From assembly GCA_002412885.1 (NCBI GenBank), contig DHVX01000049.1, positions 39,929 to 103,928 of the forward strand: DNA of 64,000 nt, given 5' to 3'. The notes under the pieces are model-generated. The model had not been told where the DNA came from. It did no database searches and worked only from the letters and a program-made list of their open reading frames with translations. Source of the DNA: Bacteroidales bacterium UBA5197. Its GTDB lineage: Bacteria > Bacteroidota > Bacteroidia > Bacteroidales > Lentimicrobiaceae. Of this stretch, positions 23,946 to 32,765 are shown in pieces (the first letter of the stretch is position 1; each line of letters starts with the position of its first letter). Position numbers and translations under genes: made by a program.

Positions 23946-24551
23946 TCAGCGGCAAATTTCAGGTGAGCCTGCAGCATCTTTTACTTCGCCAAACCACACC
24001 ACGATGAATTGATCGTTTGCTCCGATGCCCATTGCCTCCCAGGTGGCAGTTTTCCATTTCCCCCGATTCATCATTACTTCATGGTGTCCGCGGCTTTTTT
24101 TCCAGCCTTCAAGGGCATCTTCAACAAACAACTGATTATTGGCGTAATCGTGCGTAGAGTAAAATGCAATTTCAAATCCATCTCCTTTATATTGCGTAAG
24201 TTCACGTGGTTTATCCCACATACAGGCCGCCTGACTGTGATCACTGCCATAGCAGCATGAACTCCATGCAGGATTCTCTGACCAACTGTGCAGGTTGCAG
24301 GAAGTCCCATATTCATAATGCTCGCTCAGGTCAGTTACATGCGTACGTGCCACCCATGACAATGATGTTGAGAGTGGAATCGCCTTAAGACCTTGTTTTT
24401 TGCGGTATTGATTGATTGCGGTTGCCATTTTCTGTTCAGCGTCATTCAAACAATGTGTTCCGGAAAGCTTTGCAGAAACGGGTGGAATTGACTGCCCGTA
24501 TGCAGTCGCTTCTATCAACATCAGCAAGCTGAGAAGTCTGAGTAAGTTCAT
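23946..24551 (-). CDS. Secreted CAP-domain (SCP/PR-1-like) protein
   Basis: Exported protein of 201 residues containing a CAP/cysteine-rich secretory domain. I start at the ATG at 24551; a TTG two codons upstream is also possible. A signal peptide (about 1-20) precedes the CAP domain (about 38-198). Candidate CAP motifs are MATAINQYRKKQGL, HVTDLSEH for the first conserved histidine, WKKSRGHHEVMMNR, and the C-terminal GIGANDQFIVVWFGE. A Cys-rich insertion (CNLHSW, SSCCYG, QAACMW) suggests disulfides. CAP proteins act outside the cell, some binding lipids or metals; no catalytic role can be assigned here. It may be co-transcribed with the barrel gene that follows. Confidence 0.85.
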   Translation of the reverse strand: MNLLRLLSLLMLIEATAYGQSIPPVSAKLSGTHCLNDAEQKMATAINQYRKKQGLKAIPLSTSLSWVARTHVTDLSEHYEYGTSCNLHSWSENPAWSSCCYGSDHSQAACMWDKPRELTQYKGDGFEIAFYSTHDYANNQLFVEDALEGWKKSRGHHEVMMNRGKWKTATWEAMGIGANDQFIVVWFGEVKDAAGSPEICR

Positions 24552-24862
24552 AGTCAATTGTAGTTCAACGTATTTTTTTCCCTTTAAAACCGGAAAGGTG
24601 TTAAATTAATTCAGTGAAATTTTGGTAAAGTTACAAACCAGAATTATAACGCAGATTTTGTTTCAAAAATTGCACCAGAAATTTCATGTCAGTTTTTCGG
24701 GAAAAACCATAGTTTACTCCAGAACATCGACTTATTCAACCCAGTGAATGAATCTATTTTTCTCAACCACAGAATAAAGTTTTATTATTCAACCGATTTC
24801 GCTTAATTTTGGTACGGTGCAATTTATTCCTTCATGCCCACATGCAATAATCAGAAAATATT
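24552..24862 (+). other. Intergenic region between divergent CAP and response-regulator genes
   Basis: A 311-bp divergent gap, AT rich. It holds the plus-strand promoter box at 24804-24811. I found no convincing box for the CAP gene and no reading frame or repeat of note. Confidence 0.55.
24804..24811 (+). promoter_or_regulatory. Bacteroidota -7 promoter box for the PhoB/PhoR-like operon
   Basis: TAATTTTG matches TAnnTTTG, 51 bp before the response-regulator start codon. No clear -33 TTG is present. Confidence 0.5.
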
Positions 24863-25546
24863 ATGGATAATAACCAGTTCAAAATTCTTTTGGTCGATGA
24901 TGAACCCGATGTCCTTGAGTTTCTGAGCTATAACCTCAAGAAAGAAGGTTACGCAGTTTATAAAGCCAAGAATGGCCGTGTCGGACTCGAACTGGCTGTG
25001 CAGGAAAAACCTCAGCTGATTATCCTCGATGTAATGATGCCTGAGATGGATGGTATTGAGACTTGCCGTGAGATAAAACAGATTCCCGGTCTAAAGGATT
25101 CTCTGGTTGTTTTTCTGACTGCACGTGGTGAAGATTATTCTCAGATTGCTGGTTTTGATGCCGGAGCAGATGATTATATTACAAAACCAATAAAACCCAA
25201 AGTGCTTACCAGCAGGGTGAAAGCATTGCTGCGACGCTATAAATCCGCGCAGGAGGAATCTGTCATTCATACATTGCCTGAAATGATTATTGATCGCGAA
25301 AAATATGTCATTTTCAAAGATGGCAAAGAAATTACCCTTCCGAAAAAGGAATTTGAATTGTTGTTATTGCTTACTTCCCGTCCCAATAAAGTATTTTCCC
25401 GAGACGAAATATTTGCCCGCGTATGGGGAAATGACGTGATTGTTGGTGACAGAACCATTGATGTTCACGTCAGGAAAATCCGTGAAAAGATCGGTATCGA
25501 GAACATTAAAACCATTAAGGGCGTAGGTTACAAATATGAATCCTGA
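24863..25546 (+). CDS. OmpR/PhoB-family response regulator
   Basis: A 227-residue DNA-binding regulator. The receiver domain (about 1-120) has the acidic pair in LLVDDEPDVLEF, phosphoacceptor D56 in ILDVMMPEMDG, and the conserved Lys in DDYITKPIKP. The winged-helix output domain (about 130-225) is of OmpR/PhoB type: PKKEFELLLLLTSRPNKVFS, then RDEIFARVWG and GDRTIDVHVRKIREKIG, ending in GYKYES. It is followed after 5 bp by a histidine kinase, forming a classic pair. In Bacteroidota this type most resembles the PhoB/PhoR-like and RprY/RprX-like systems; which signal it uses, phosphate or envelope stress, cannot be decided from sequence. Confidence 0.94.
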   Translation: MDNNQFKILLVDDEPDVLEFLSYNLKKEGYAVYKAKNGRVGLELAVQEKPQLIILDVMMPEMDGIETCREIKQIPGLKDSLVVFLTARGEDYSQIAGFDAGADDYITKPIKPKVLTSRVKALLRRYKSAQEESVIHTLPEMIIDREKYVIFKDGKEITLPKKEFELLLLLTSRPNKVFSRDEIFARVWGNDVIVGDRTIDVHVRKIREKIGIENIKTIKGVGYKYES

Positions 25547-25551
25547 TTGCT

Positions 25552-26601
25552 ATGAAAGTTGACTTCTCAAACCCGAATAAACTCGCCATCAACAACGCAC
25601 TGATTGTTGTTATTTTTCTGGCTGTACTGTTTTCAGTTTTTGCTCTTTTTGTGGATGAGAATCCTCAATGGTGGTTTATGTTGATTTTACTGCCGGCAAT
25701 GTTTCTGCTTACCTATTATCTTTTCCGGTACACACTGGAAAAATTTATTTACGAAAAAATAAGGATAATCTATAAAACCATTCGAAACAAGAAATCGGTA
25801 AGGGGAAGTGAACAGCCTGAAATAAAGGGCAAAACTATTGAGAATGTTTATGAAGAGGTGGTGGACTGGGGCAACAAAAAAAGCATGGAAATTGAGGAAC
25901 TTAAGGAAATGGCAAAATACCGGAGGGAGTTTCTGGGAAATGTATCACATGAACTTAAAACACCCATCTTTAATATTCAGGGATATGTTTTGACTCTGCT
26001 CGACGGAGGTCTGGATGATCCGAGCATCAACAAAGAATACCTGATGCGGACTGAAAAAAGCATCAATCGCATGATTGCCATTGTTGAAGATCTGGAAACT
26101 ATTTCTTCGCTGGAATCAAGTGAACTAAAACTTAACCTTAAAAAGACTGATATTCTCGCGCTGACCCGTGAAGTGGTTGAATTTCTTGAAATTAAAGCCC
26201 GTAAACGAAGCAACAACATTACATTTGGTGACAATTATGACAAGCCGGTTTATGTTATGGCTGATAAAGAGAGGATTCGTCAGGTACTGATTAATCTGAT
26301 TGATAACTCCATTAAATATGGAAATCAGGAGAATGGAAAGACCCAGATCAGTTTCTTTGATATGGACGAAAATATACTGGTTGAGGTTACTGACAACGGA
26401 AATGGAATTGATCAGGCTGACCTGAAGCGGATTTTTGAACGATTCTACCGCACAGACAAAGGCCGGTCGCGTGAGCAAGGTGGTTCAGGGCTCGGGCTTG
26501 CCATCGTTAAGCACATTATTGAAGCACATGAGCAAGCCATTAATGTTCGCAGCACTTCCGGAGTGGGTACAACTTTTGCTTTCACACTCCGAAAGGCATA
26601 A
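25552..26601 (+). CDS. PhoR-like sensor histidine kinase
   Basis: A 349-residue membrane kinase paired with the preceding regulator. Two closely spaced N-terminal transmembrane helices (about 15-35 and 40-62) leave almost no periplasmic sensor domain, so it probably senses within the membrane or through another protein. A linker with charged helices leads to the HisKA domain with phosphoacceptor His133 in NVSHELKTPIFNIQGY. The ATPase domain shows VLINLIDNSIKYG (N-box), DNGNGIDQADLKRIFERFYR and GGSGLGLAIVKHIIEAH. The gene begins 5 bp after the regulator and ends just before a convergent polyprenyl synthetase gene, with no obvious terminator in the 11-bp gap. Confidence 0.94.
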   Translation: MKVDFSNPNKLAINNALIVVIFLAVLFSVFALFVDENPQWWFMLILLPAMFLLTYYLFRYTLEKFIYEKIRIIYKTIRNKKSVRGSEQPEIKGKTIENVYEEVVDWGNKKSMEIEELKEMAKYRREFLGNVSHELKTPIFNIQGYVLTLLDGGLDDPSINKEYLMRTEKSINRMIAIVEDLETISSLESSELKLNLKKTDILALTREVVEFLEIKARKRSNNITFGDNYDKPVYVMADKERIRQVLINLIDNSIKYGNQENGKTQISFFDMDENILVEVTDNGNGIDQADLKRIFERFYRTDKGRSREQGGSGLGLAIVKHIIEAHEQAINVRSTSGVGTTFAFTLRKA

Positions 26602-26612
26602 GATATTAAATA

Positions 26613-27587
26613 TCAGTATTTTCGCTCAGTGGTAAAGATAACCAGTTTTTCAAGCGAACTTCTTGAGATGTTATCCGGAAACTCACTGAGTAATTCCAGG
26701 GCTGCATCTCTGTATTCAAACATTTTTTTCTCGGCATAGGCAATTCCGCCTTTTTCGTAAACTTCCTTAATCAGCGCATTTACCTTTGCGGGATTATCAT
26801 TATGGTTTTTCACTATATTTATGATACGTCGCTTGTCAAGCCAGGATGCATTCGTTAAAAGAAAAATCAGAGGAAGTGTCATCTTCTTTTCCTTTATGTC
26901 GATGCCATTTGGTTTGCCGGTGTCCATGCTTTTTGAGTAATCAAACAGATCGTCTTTAATCTGAAAGGCAATGCCGGTCAGCTCGCCAAACCTATGGTAC
27001 TTTTTTATCGTTTCCTGGTCTGCTCCGGCTGATGCTGCCCCGCATGCACAACATGAAGCAATCAGAGAAGCTGTCTTCTTACGGATAATTTCAAAGTATA
27101 TATCCTCACTGATATCCAGGCGACGGGCTTTCTCAATCTGAAGCAATTCACCTTCACTCATTTCGCGGGTTGCATCTGCAACTATCCGAAGCAGATCAAA
27201 GTCATTGTTATCAAGCGAAAGCAACAAACCTTTCGACAACAGAAAATCACCGATCAGCACCGATATTTTGTTTTTCCAGAGTGCATTGAGCGAGAAAAAG
27301 CCACGTCTTTCGTTTGAATCATCCACCACATCGTCATGAATAAGTGTGGCGGTGTGCAAAAGCTCAATCAGCGATGCAGCACGATAGGTAGAGTCGTTTA
27401 CCTGACCGTGGGTTTTGGCTGTAAGAAATACAAACAAAGGCCTGATCTGCTTTCCCTTTCTTTTCACAAGGTAAGCGGTAATCCGGTCAAGCAAAGGGAC
27501 TTTGCTGCGCATCGAGTCCCTGAATTTCTTCTCAAACTCCCTGATATGGTCTTCAACCGGTGCTTTAATTTCGTTCAGTAAGCTCAT
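26613..27587 (-). CDS. Polyprenyl diphosphate synthase
   Basis: Cytoplasmic trans-isoprenyl diphosphate synthase, 324 residues, which condenses farnesyl diphosphate with isopentenyl diphosphate to give the side chain of menaquinone (long-chain type). The two Asp-rich motifs are present: DDVVD at 85-89 followed by DSNERRG, and DDLFD at 212-216. The KGKQIRP substrate-binding stretch (44-50) and LIELLHTATLIHDD are typical of octaprenyl/IspB-type enzymes. Chain length is not readable with certainty. The gene is divergent from the radical SAM gene and has its own -7 box. Menaquinone methylation is encoded further on, by ubiE/menG at 58064-58783. Confidence 0.92.
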   Translation of the reverse strand: MSLLNEIKAPVEDHIREFEKKFRDSMRSKVPLLDRITAYLVKRKGKQIRPLFVFLTAKTHGQVNDSTYRAASLIELLHTATLIHDDVVDDSNERRGFFSLNALWKNKISVLIGDFLLSKGLLLSLDNNDFDLLRIVADATREMSEGELLQIEKARRLDISEDIYFEIIRKKTASLIASCCACGAASAGADQETIKKYHRFGELTGIAFQIKDDLFDYSKSMDTGKPNGIDIKEKKMTLPLIFLLTNASWLDKRRIINIVKNHNDNPAKVNALIKEVYEKGGIAYAEKKMFEYRDAALELLSEFPDNISRSSLEKLVIFTTERKY

Positions 27588-27615
27588 CTTAAGCCATTAG
27601 CAATGTTAATGTATG

Positions 27616-27623
27616 CAAATATA
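27616..27623 (-). promoter_or_regulatory. Bacteroidota -7 promoter box for the polyprenyl synthase
   Basis: On the minus strand this reads TATATTTG, matching TAnnTTTG, 28 bp before the start codon at 27587. No -33 TTG at standard spacing. Confidence 0.5.
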
Positions 27624-27825
27624 TTGCAAAACAGTCGTTATCGGCCCATTGTTCTGATTTATTATCAATAATCATAAAGGATTTTATGCATTGCCTTACT
27701 TATTTACTCCATTAGCCTGAGATCATCCTTATTTTTTATAAGAAACCAGATTTTTTATGACGCTTTCACCAAAGTCAGTAATTCAATTCAAATACATGAG
27801 AGTTATTCTCACACTGCTTAATTCC

Positions 27826-27833
27826 TACCTTTG
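27826..27833 (+). promoter_or_regulatory. Bacteroidota -7 promoter box for the radical SAM gene
   Basis: TACCTTTG matches TAnnTTTG and ends 13 bp before the ATG at 27847. It lies downstream of the alternative start at 27757 and therefore supports the shorter protein. Confidence 0.55.
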
Positions 27834-27846
27834 CAAAAAAATAATT

Positions 27847-28626
27847 ATGTCAGGTTTTCTTTTTGATGATATTGTATTCGGCCCGGTCAAAAGCCGTCGA
27901 TTCGGAGTTTCGCTGGGGATTAATCTTTTGCCCGAAAACAGAAAAATATGTAATTTCAATTGTGTTTACTGCGAATGTGGTCTTTCTGATTACAAGCAAA
28001 ACGCAGGAGCCAGACTTCATACTGCAGTCGAAATTATTGACGCGCTTCGTACACGTTTTGATTCACTTTCAAACGAAGGTCTCAAGCCCGACAACATAAC
28101 TTTTGCCGGAAACGGCGAACCAACGCTGCATCCGGGTTTTGCCGAAATCATCGACCAGACCATTGAACTCAGAAATAAATACTTTCCCAAAGCACTGATC
28201 ACTGTACTTTCCAATTCCACACGGCTTCATATCCCCGAAATCAAAAAAGCTTTGCTTAAGATTGACAACAATGTACTTAAGCTGGATGCCGGCAGTCAGG
28301 AAATGTTTGAAAAAGTCAATCGATGTGCCGGTAATATTTTGCTTCAGGATGTGGTTAATCAACTGGCTTCTTTCGAAGGAAAGCTTAGCATTCAGACACT
28401 TTTTTTGCGCGGAGTTGTGAATGGAGTTGAAGTGGACAATACAAGCAAACATGAGCTTGATTTATGGCTTGATCACATCAGGATTATTAAACCTGAGCTG
28501 GTAATGATTTACCCCATTGAAAGGGAAACTGCAGAGAGTGGCATTGAAAAAATAGGGAAAGAGGAACTTAATGGCATTGCAGCATTACTACAACCTCTTA
28601 ATATTCCGGCCGAGGTCTTTGCCTGA
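27847..28626 (+). CDS. Radical SAM protein of a conserved Bacteroidota family
   Basis: A 259-residue iron-sulfur enzyme. I chose the ATG at 27847 because the family begins with the phrase FDDIVFGPVKSRRFGVSLG, and because a promoter box lies between it and the alternative start at 27757. The 4Fe-4S cluster motif is C35-x3-C39-x2-C42 in CNFNCVYCECG; a further Cys44 adds to a Cys-rich cluster. Downstream strands include ITFAGNGEPTLHPGF, the typical GNGEPT signature, and VNRCAGNILLQDVV. The family is related to the radical SAM proteins near tRNA-modifying Twy1/COG0731, but its substrate is not established. It is divergent from the polyprenyl synthase and precedes the pterin dehydratase gene by 53 bp. 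Confidence 0.88.
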   Translation: MSGFLFDDIVFGPVKSRRFGVSLGINLLPENRKICNFNCVYCECGLSDYKQNAGARLHTAVEIIDALRTRFDSLSNEGLKPDNITFAGNGEPTLHPGFAEIIDQTIELRNKYFPKALITVLSNSTRLHIPEIKKALLKIDNNVLKLDAGSQEMFEKVNRCAGNILLQDVVNQLASFEGKLSIQTLFLRGVVNGVEVDNTSKHELDLWLDHIRIIKPELVMIYPIERETAESGIEKIGKEELNGIAALLQPLNIPAEVFA

Positions 28627-28679
28627 TCGGAAACAAATATGTTTGGTTGTTGTTGATTCTTGAATAAAGCTGCTTAGTT

Positions 28680-28928
28680 ATGTGGGAAAAAAGAATGATT
28701 GCAGACGACTCAGGGCGTTGTTATCTTGAGAAAAGTTTTGAATTCAGTAATTTTACTGAAGCTTTTGCATTTATGACCAGAGTGGCATTTCTGGCTGAAA
28801 AGCACCGGCATCACCCCGACTGGAGCAATGTTTATAACAAAGTTGTGGTGAAATTAAGTACGCATGATGCCGGTGATATAGTAACCGAAAAAGATTACGA
28901 ACTGGCTGCAGCGATTGACCTTTTATAA
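28680..28928 (+). CDS. 4a-hydroxytetrahydrobiopterin (pterin-4a-carbinolamine) dehydratase
   Basis: An 82-residue cytoplasmic enzyme that dehydrates 4a-hydroxytetrahydrobiopterin, normally recycling the cofactor of aromatic amino-acid hydroxylases. The family active-site pattern is complete: E40-K-H-R-H44-H45-P46-D-W-x3-Y52, then H62 in STHDAG and EKDYELA. The protein is near the minimal domain size. No phenylalanine hydroxylase is visible in the window, so the partner may lie elsewhere or the protein may have another role, as for related molybdopterin-linked dehydratases. It probably shares a transcript with the preceding radical SAM gene and the repeat protein that follows. Confidence 0.92.
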   Translation: MWEKRMIADDSGRCYLEKSFEFSNFTEAFAFMTRVAFLAEKHRHHPDWSNVYNKVVVKLSTHDAGDIVTEKDYELAAAIDLL

Positions 28929-28961
28929 CATAAATTGCAATGTTTTTATACACCTGGTTAT

Positions 28962-29360
28962 ATGCTGAATTACCCTGTTAAAGTTCTGCTTGCATTTGGC
29001 GAAACATTCAGTGGAAATACTGAACTGCACGATTGGCTTTTAAAGAACGGATATCCTGAACTTGGAGCACTATCCAGCGCCATAAGAGGCAGCGATGAAG
29101 CACTTGTTTGGCTGATGAAAAATGGTTTCCGTGAACTGGCAGCGCTTGATTCAGCCATCGATGATAACGAAAAAGCTTATCACTGGCTTAATCTCAACAA
29201 GCATTATTTTCTGGCTGCTTTTTCTGATGCCTGTCACAATCAACCGGAAGCCGTTGAATGGTTCACAAAAAATGACCTGAAAATTTTTCTGGCAATTGCT
29301 GCAAAAATCCGATTTTACAGAGACAATCAAACTTTTGATCATCACAAACTTCATTTCTGA
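28962..29360 (+). CDS. Conserved hypothetical protein with ~33-residue helical repeats
   Basis: A 132-residue protein of unknown function. I start at the ATG at 28962, since the TTG at 28935 adds nine residues without similarity to the repeat pattern. Repeats of roughly 30-33 residues recur: HDWLLKNGYPELGALSSAIR, VWLMKNGFRELAALDSAID, YHWLNLNKHYFLAAFSDACH and EWFTKNDLKIFLAIAAKI. Each has W-L/F-x-K/N-N-x-x-x-x-A/L and would fold as paired helices, a little like ankyrin or HEAT units. I recall similar proteins as conserved, uncharacterised genes in many Bacteroidota, without assigned function. It starts 33 bp after the dehydratase stop, so co-transcription is likely. Confidence 0.75.
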   Translation: MLNYPVKVLLAFGETFSGNTELHDWLLKNGYPELGALSSAIRGSDEALVWLMKNGFRELAALDSAIDDNEKAYHWLNLNKHYFLAAFSDACHNQPEAVEWFTKNDLKIFLAIAAKIRFYRDNQTFDHHKLHF

Positions 29361-29460
29361 TGCCTGTCAGAAAATATTAACTCTGTGCTTTGAAAATGAA
29401 TGCCGGAAGTATTCACAATTCTTTAATTTTCACACAGCCCAGCTTTAAAACTACGGGGAT

Positions 29461-29493
29461 AAAAAAAATCCCTGCTTTTTCAGGGCAGGGATT
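29461..29493 (-). terminator. Intrinsic terminator of nrdJ
   Basis: AATCCCTGC (29467-29475) pairs with GCAGGGATT (29485-29493) around a 9-nt loop. On the minus strand it ends in eight T residues (A run 29461-29468, the last two in the stem), 20 bp past the nrdJ stop codon. Confidence 0.85.
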
Positions 29494-29512
29494 ATAAGGG
29501 AATTTGTTGTGG

Positions 29513-32248
29513 TTAGCCGCACTTGGAATATCCGCAATGTTTACACGTCATACATCCTTCTTTAAAAACAAGGGCATTTTTCTCGCCGCAACTCGGGCAG
29601 GTTTCTTTTGCACCCGTTGATGTACCATCGGGGATGTAACGTTTGAGTGATCGTACAACGCCGTTTTTCCAGGTTGTGATGCTGTCGTTGTCGAAGTTGA
29701 GATTTTGAATCAGGTTTACAAGAAATGGCAATGGCATTCCATGGCGCAGGATTCCTGAGATCAGCTTGGCGTAGTTCCAGTACTCTTTGTTGAAAGAACG
29801 CGAAAGTCCTTCGATGGTTACTTTGTATCCATCCTTGTCCTCAAACTGAAAATCGTATCTGGCCGATTCGCCTTCGTTTTTATAACGATAAACCCATCCT
29901 TTAACTACCCATGGCGGAAGATAGAAACCTTCAGCTTTACCTGTAAACACTTCATAAGGCTTGCCATCCATCAGTCCGATAACGGCGATCCATTTTTCAT
30001 AATCATTCTGAAACCTAACAACATCTGCTTCCAGTTTCAATGGACGGGTGGGTGCTTTGGTTTCGCGAAATTCAGAGACTTCCTCTTGCTTCTCATTGCT
30101 GATCAATACTCCAGAGCGTGAACCGTCGCGATATATGGTCATGCCTTTGCATCCGCTTTCCCAGGCAGTTTTGTAAACTTCGCTTACAAGCTCTTCGGTG
30201 GCTTCTTTTGGCAAATTAACGGTAACGCTAATGGAGTGGTCAACCCATTTTTGTATGGCACCCTGCATACGCACTTTGCTCAGCCAGTCAATATCGTTTG
30301 AAGTTGCTTTGTGATATGGTGACCTGGCAATGATTGGCTGAAGTTTTACATCATCAAAAAGTTTTACCTCATCAGGATTATATCCGTTTATTTTCAGCCA
30401 ATCGAGGAATTTCGGGTGAAATACATTGTACTCTTCCCATGAATCGCCAATCTCGTCAACAAAGTTAACAGTAACGTTTTTGTCGTTTGGATTAACCTTT
30501 CGGCGGCGTTTGTAGCTCACCATAAAAACAGGCTCAATACCCGATGAAGTTTGTGTGCAGATGCTCACACTTCCGGTTGGCGCAATGGTAAGCATGGCAA
30601 TGTTGCGTCGTCCGTTGCGGGCCATCTTTTCATACAATTCAGGCGATGCTTCTTTCAATCGCTGAATAAACGGGTTGTTTTTTTCGCGCTCGAAGTTGTA
30701 AATCGGGAAAGGTCCTCTTTCGGCAGCAAGATCAGCGGAAGCTCCATAAACCTCGGTAGCCAGCGATTTATGCACATCAACGGAGAAAGTGGTAGCATCT
30801 TCTGACCCGTAACGCATGCCCAGAGCTGCAAGCATATCACCTTCGGCTGTAATGCCAATACCGGTGCGGCGTCCAAGCAGGGTTTTCTGGCGGATATTTT
30901 CCCACATTTTGCGCTCAATCCTCTTGATTTCTTCATCTTCAGGATCGGCTTTTACTTTGGCAAGAATGGCGTCTATTTTCTCTGATTCCAGATCAATGAT
31001 GTCATCCATAATCCTGAGCGCATATGCCGAATGCTTTTTGAAAAGATCCATATTAAACCTGGCTTGAGGTGTAAATGGATTTTCAACATAGCTGTAAAGA
31101 TTTATGGCAATCAGCCTGCAACTGTCATACGGGCAGAGTGGAATTTCGCCGCAGGGATTGGTTGACATGGTTTTGAATCCAAGGTCGGCATAGCAGTCGG
31201 GAACTGATTCTTTTATAATGGTATCCCAGAAAAGCACACCGGGTTCGGCAGATTTCCATGCATTGTGAATAATTTTATTCCAGATTCCCAAAGCATCAAT
31301 TTCCTGAATTTTCGTCGGGTTTTCCGAGTATATCGGATATTGCTGGCGGTATGGAGTTCCATTGATAACTGCCCGCATAAACTCATCGTCAATTTTCACC
31401 GAGACGTTGGCGCCGGTAACTTTTCCCTGCTCCATTTTGGCATCAATAAAATTTTCGGCATCGGGATGTTTCACCGAGATCGAGAGCATAAGTGCGCCAC
31501 GTCTTCCATCCTGAGCAACTTCGCGGGTTGAGTTGGAATAGCGCTCCATAAAAGGAACAATTCCGGTTGAAGTGAGGGCGCTGTTCATTACGGGGCTTCC
31601 GGTTGGACGAATGTGTGAAAGGTCATGTCCGACGCCTCCACGTCGTTTCATCAATTGCACCTGCTCCTGATCAATCTTCATGATGCCGCCATAAGAGTCG
31701 TAATTGCTGTCTCCACCAATTACAAAACAGTTTGAAAGCGATGATACCTGAAAATTATTTCCCATACCAGCCATTGGGCTGCCTTGAGGAATGATGTACT
31801 TAAAGTTGCGAAACAGCTCAAAGATTTCTTCCTCGCCCATTGGGTTAGGGTATTTTTTCTCAATGCGTGCCACTTCCGAGGCAAGCCTGCGATGCATGTC
31901 GTCAGGGGTGAGTTCATAAAGATTGCCAGCACTGTCTTTCAGCGCATATTTGTTCATCCACACACTGGCCGCAAGGGTATCTCCATCAAAGTATGCTGTA
32001 GCATTTTCAAGAATTTCCTCATGTGAATAGGAAACCTGTTTTTTTGTCTCTGCAATATTTATTGTTGCAGATCTTTCAGTCGTAATTGTGTCCATGTTTT
32101 TTAAATTCTGTTCCGGTTCAATAATTTTTTGTTCCGGTACAACAGGTCGCACTCTTTGCCCGAGTACTTCTTCATAATACTCAGTTTTGCTCCCGGTTCC
32201 TGATGTTTCAGCAACTTCTTCAAAATTAGCAAACAGGTTATTTTCCAT
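29513..32248 (-). CDS. nrdJ: Adenosylcobalamin-dependent class II ribonucleotide reductase
   Basis: Cytoplasmic enzyme of 911 residues that makes deoxyribonucleotides using a coenzyme-B12 radical, so it works with or without oxygen. Class II features include Cys174 in SNCFVIGG, Cys366 in NPCGEIPLCP, the nucleotide-binding TGIGITAEGDMLAALG, SSGIEPVFMVSYKR, and the C-terminal KGMTIYRDGSRSGVL. The extreme C-terminus has a Cys-rich zinc-ribbon-like region (CPSCGEKN and CMTCKHCGYSKCG) that supplies redox cysteines. The N-terminus (about 1-75) is an extra polar segment ahead of the reductase domain, whose match begins near ENATAYFDGDTLAASVW. A stem-loop (32313-32337) sits in its 5' region. I saw no class I (nrdAB) or class III (nrdD) gene here. 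Confidence 0.93.
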   Translation of the reverse strand: MENNLFANFEEVAETSGTGSKTEYYEEVLGQRVRPVVPEQKIIEPEQNLKNMDTITTERSATINIAETKKQVSYSHEEILENATAYFDGDTLAASVWMNKYALKDSAGNLYELTPDDMHRRLASEVARIEKKYPNPMGEEEIFELFRNFKYIIPQGSPMAGMGNNFQVSSLSNCFVIGGDSNYDSYGGIMKIDQEQVQLMKRRGGVGHDLSHIRPTGSPVMNSALTSTGIVPFMERYSNSTREVAQDGRRGALMLSISVKHPDAENFIDAKMEQGKVTGANVSVKIDDEFMRAVINGTPYRQQYPIYSENPTKIQEIDALGIWNKIIHNAWKSAEPGVLFWDTIIKESVPDCYADLGFKTMSTNPCGEIPLCPYDSCRLIAINLYSYVENPFTPQARFNMDLFKKHSAYALRIMDDIIDLESEKIDAILAKVKADPEDEEIKRIERKMWENIRQKTLLGRRTGIGITAEGDMLAALGMRYGSEDATTFSVDVHKSLATEVYGASADLAAERGPFPIYNFEREKNNPFIQRLKEASPELYEKMARNGRRNIAMLTIAPTGSVSICTQTSSGIEPVFMVSYKRRRKVNPNDKNVTVNFVDEIGDSWEEYNVFHPKFLDWLKINGYNPDEVKLFDDVKLQPIIARSPYHKATSNDIDWLSKVRMQGAIQKWVDHSISVTVNLPKEATEELVSEVYKTAWESGCKGMTIYRDGSRSGVLISNEKQEEVSEFRETKAPTRPLKLEADVVRFQNDYEKWIAVIGLMDGKPYEVFTGKAEGFYLPPWVVKGWVYRYKNEGESARYDFQFEDKDGYKVTIEGLSRSFNKEYWNYAKLISGILRHGMPLPFLVNLIQNLNFDNDSITTWKNGVVRSLKRYIPDGTSTGAKETCPSCGEKNALVFKEGCMTCKHCGYSKCG

Positions 32249-32765
32249 AGCAATAGGACAAATGACAGTGAATCAAATATTTTAACTATACTTCAGATTC
32301 TTTTGATAATAAAGCACTTATCTGAAAGACAAGTGCTAAAGAATCATCAGACCAATATACAACAACCATTAGGGTAAGGCAAAATAGACTTATTAACAAT
32401 TGACCCTTTTTGTGTCGTAAATGCCTGAACCCGAAATTGTAATAATCTTAATAATTATTTTTCGGACGGGCTTTTTATGGCTGAAATACTTAGTTGCCGG
32501 AAGTTCTGAATAACAAGTTGATTATCAGTATAAAAGCTGAAAGTAGCGCTGTTGTAGCCAAAGTACAAAGATCGGCAAGTTTATGATGTGAAAAGTCCAA
32601 AGATTTTCACAATGGCTTTTGAGTTATTAACAATCGTAAAGTGGAAACCTTTGGCTGAGTCCAAAGTCGTTGCTAAACGCAGAATGTAAGACAATTGTAT
32701 TGAAGGAATGATCGCCGGTCTATAATTATCAATTCTGAAATTACACTTGAAAACTTCCCAATAAG
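32249..32765 (-). other. Long intergenic leader of nrdJ, no gene found
   Basis: A 517-bp gap upstream of nrdJ. It contains a 7-bp stem with an 11-nt loop (AGCACTT 32313-32319, AAGTGCT 32331-32337), a second hairpin (CTTTGG 32649-32654, CCAAAG 32661-32666), and a repeated 9-mer, AGTCCAAAG, near 32594 and 32658. No open frame of 60 or more residues lies within it. I see neither a cobalamin riboswitch nor an NrdR box, but a small RNA or regulatory leader is possible. Confidence 0.45.

Noticed and set aside
32249..32765. Possible cobalamin riboswitch before nrdJ
   Set aside because: No B12-box-like string was found; the visible stems are small and unlike the riboswitch core.
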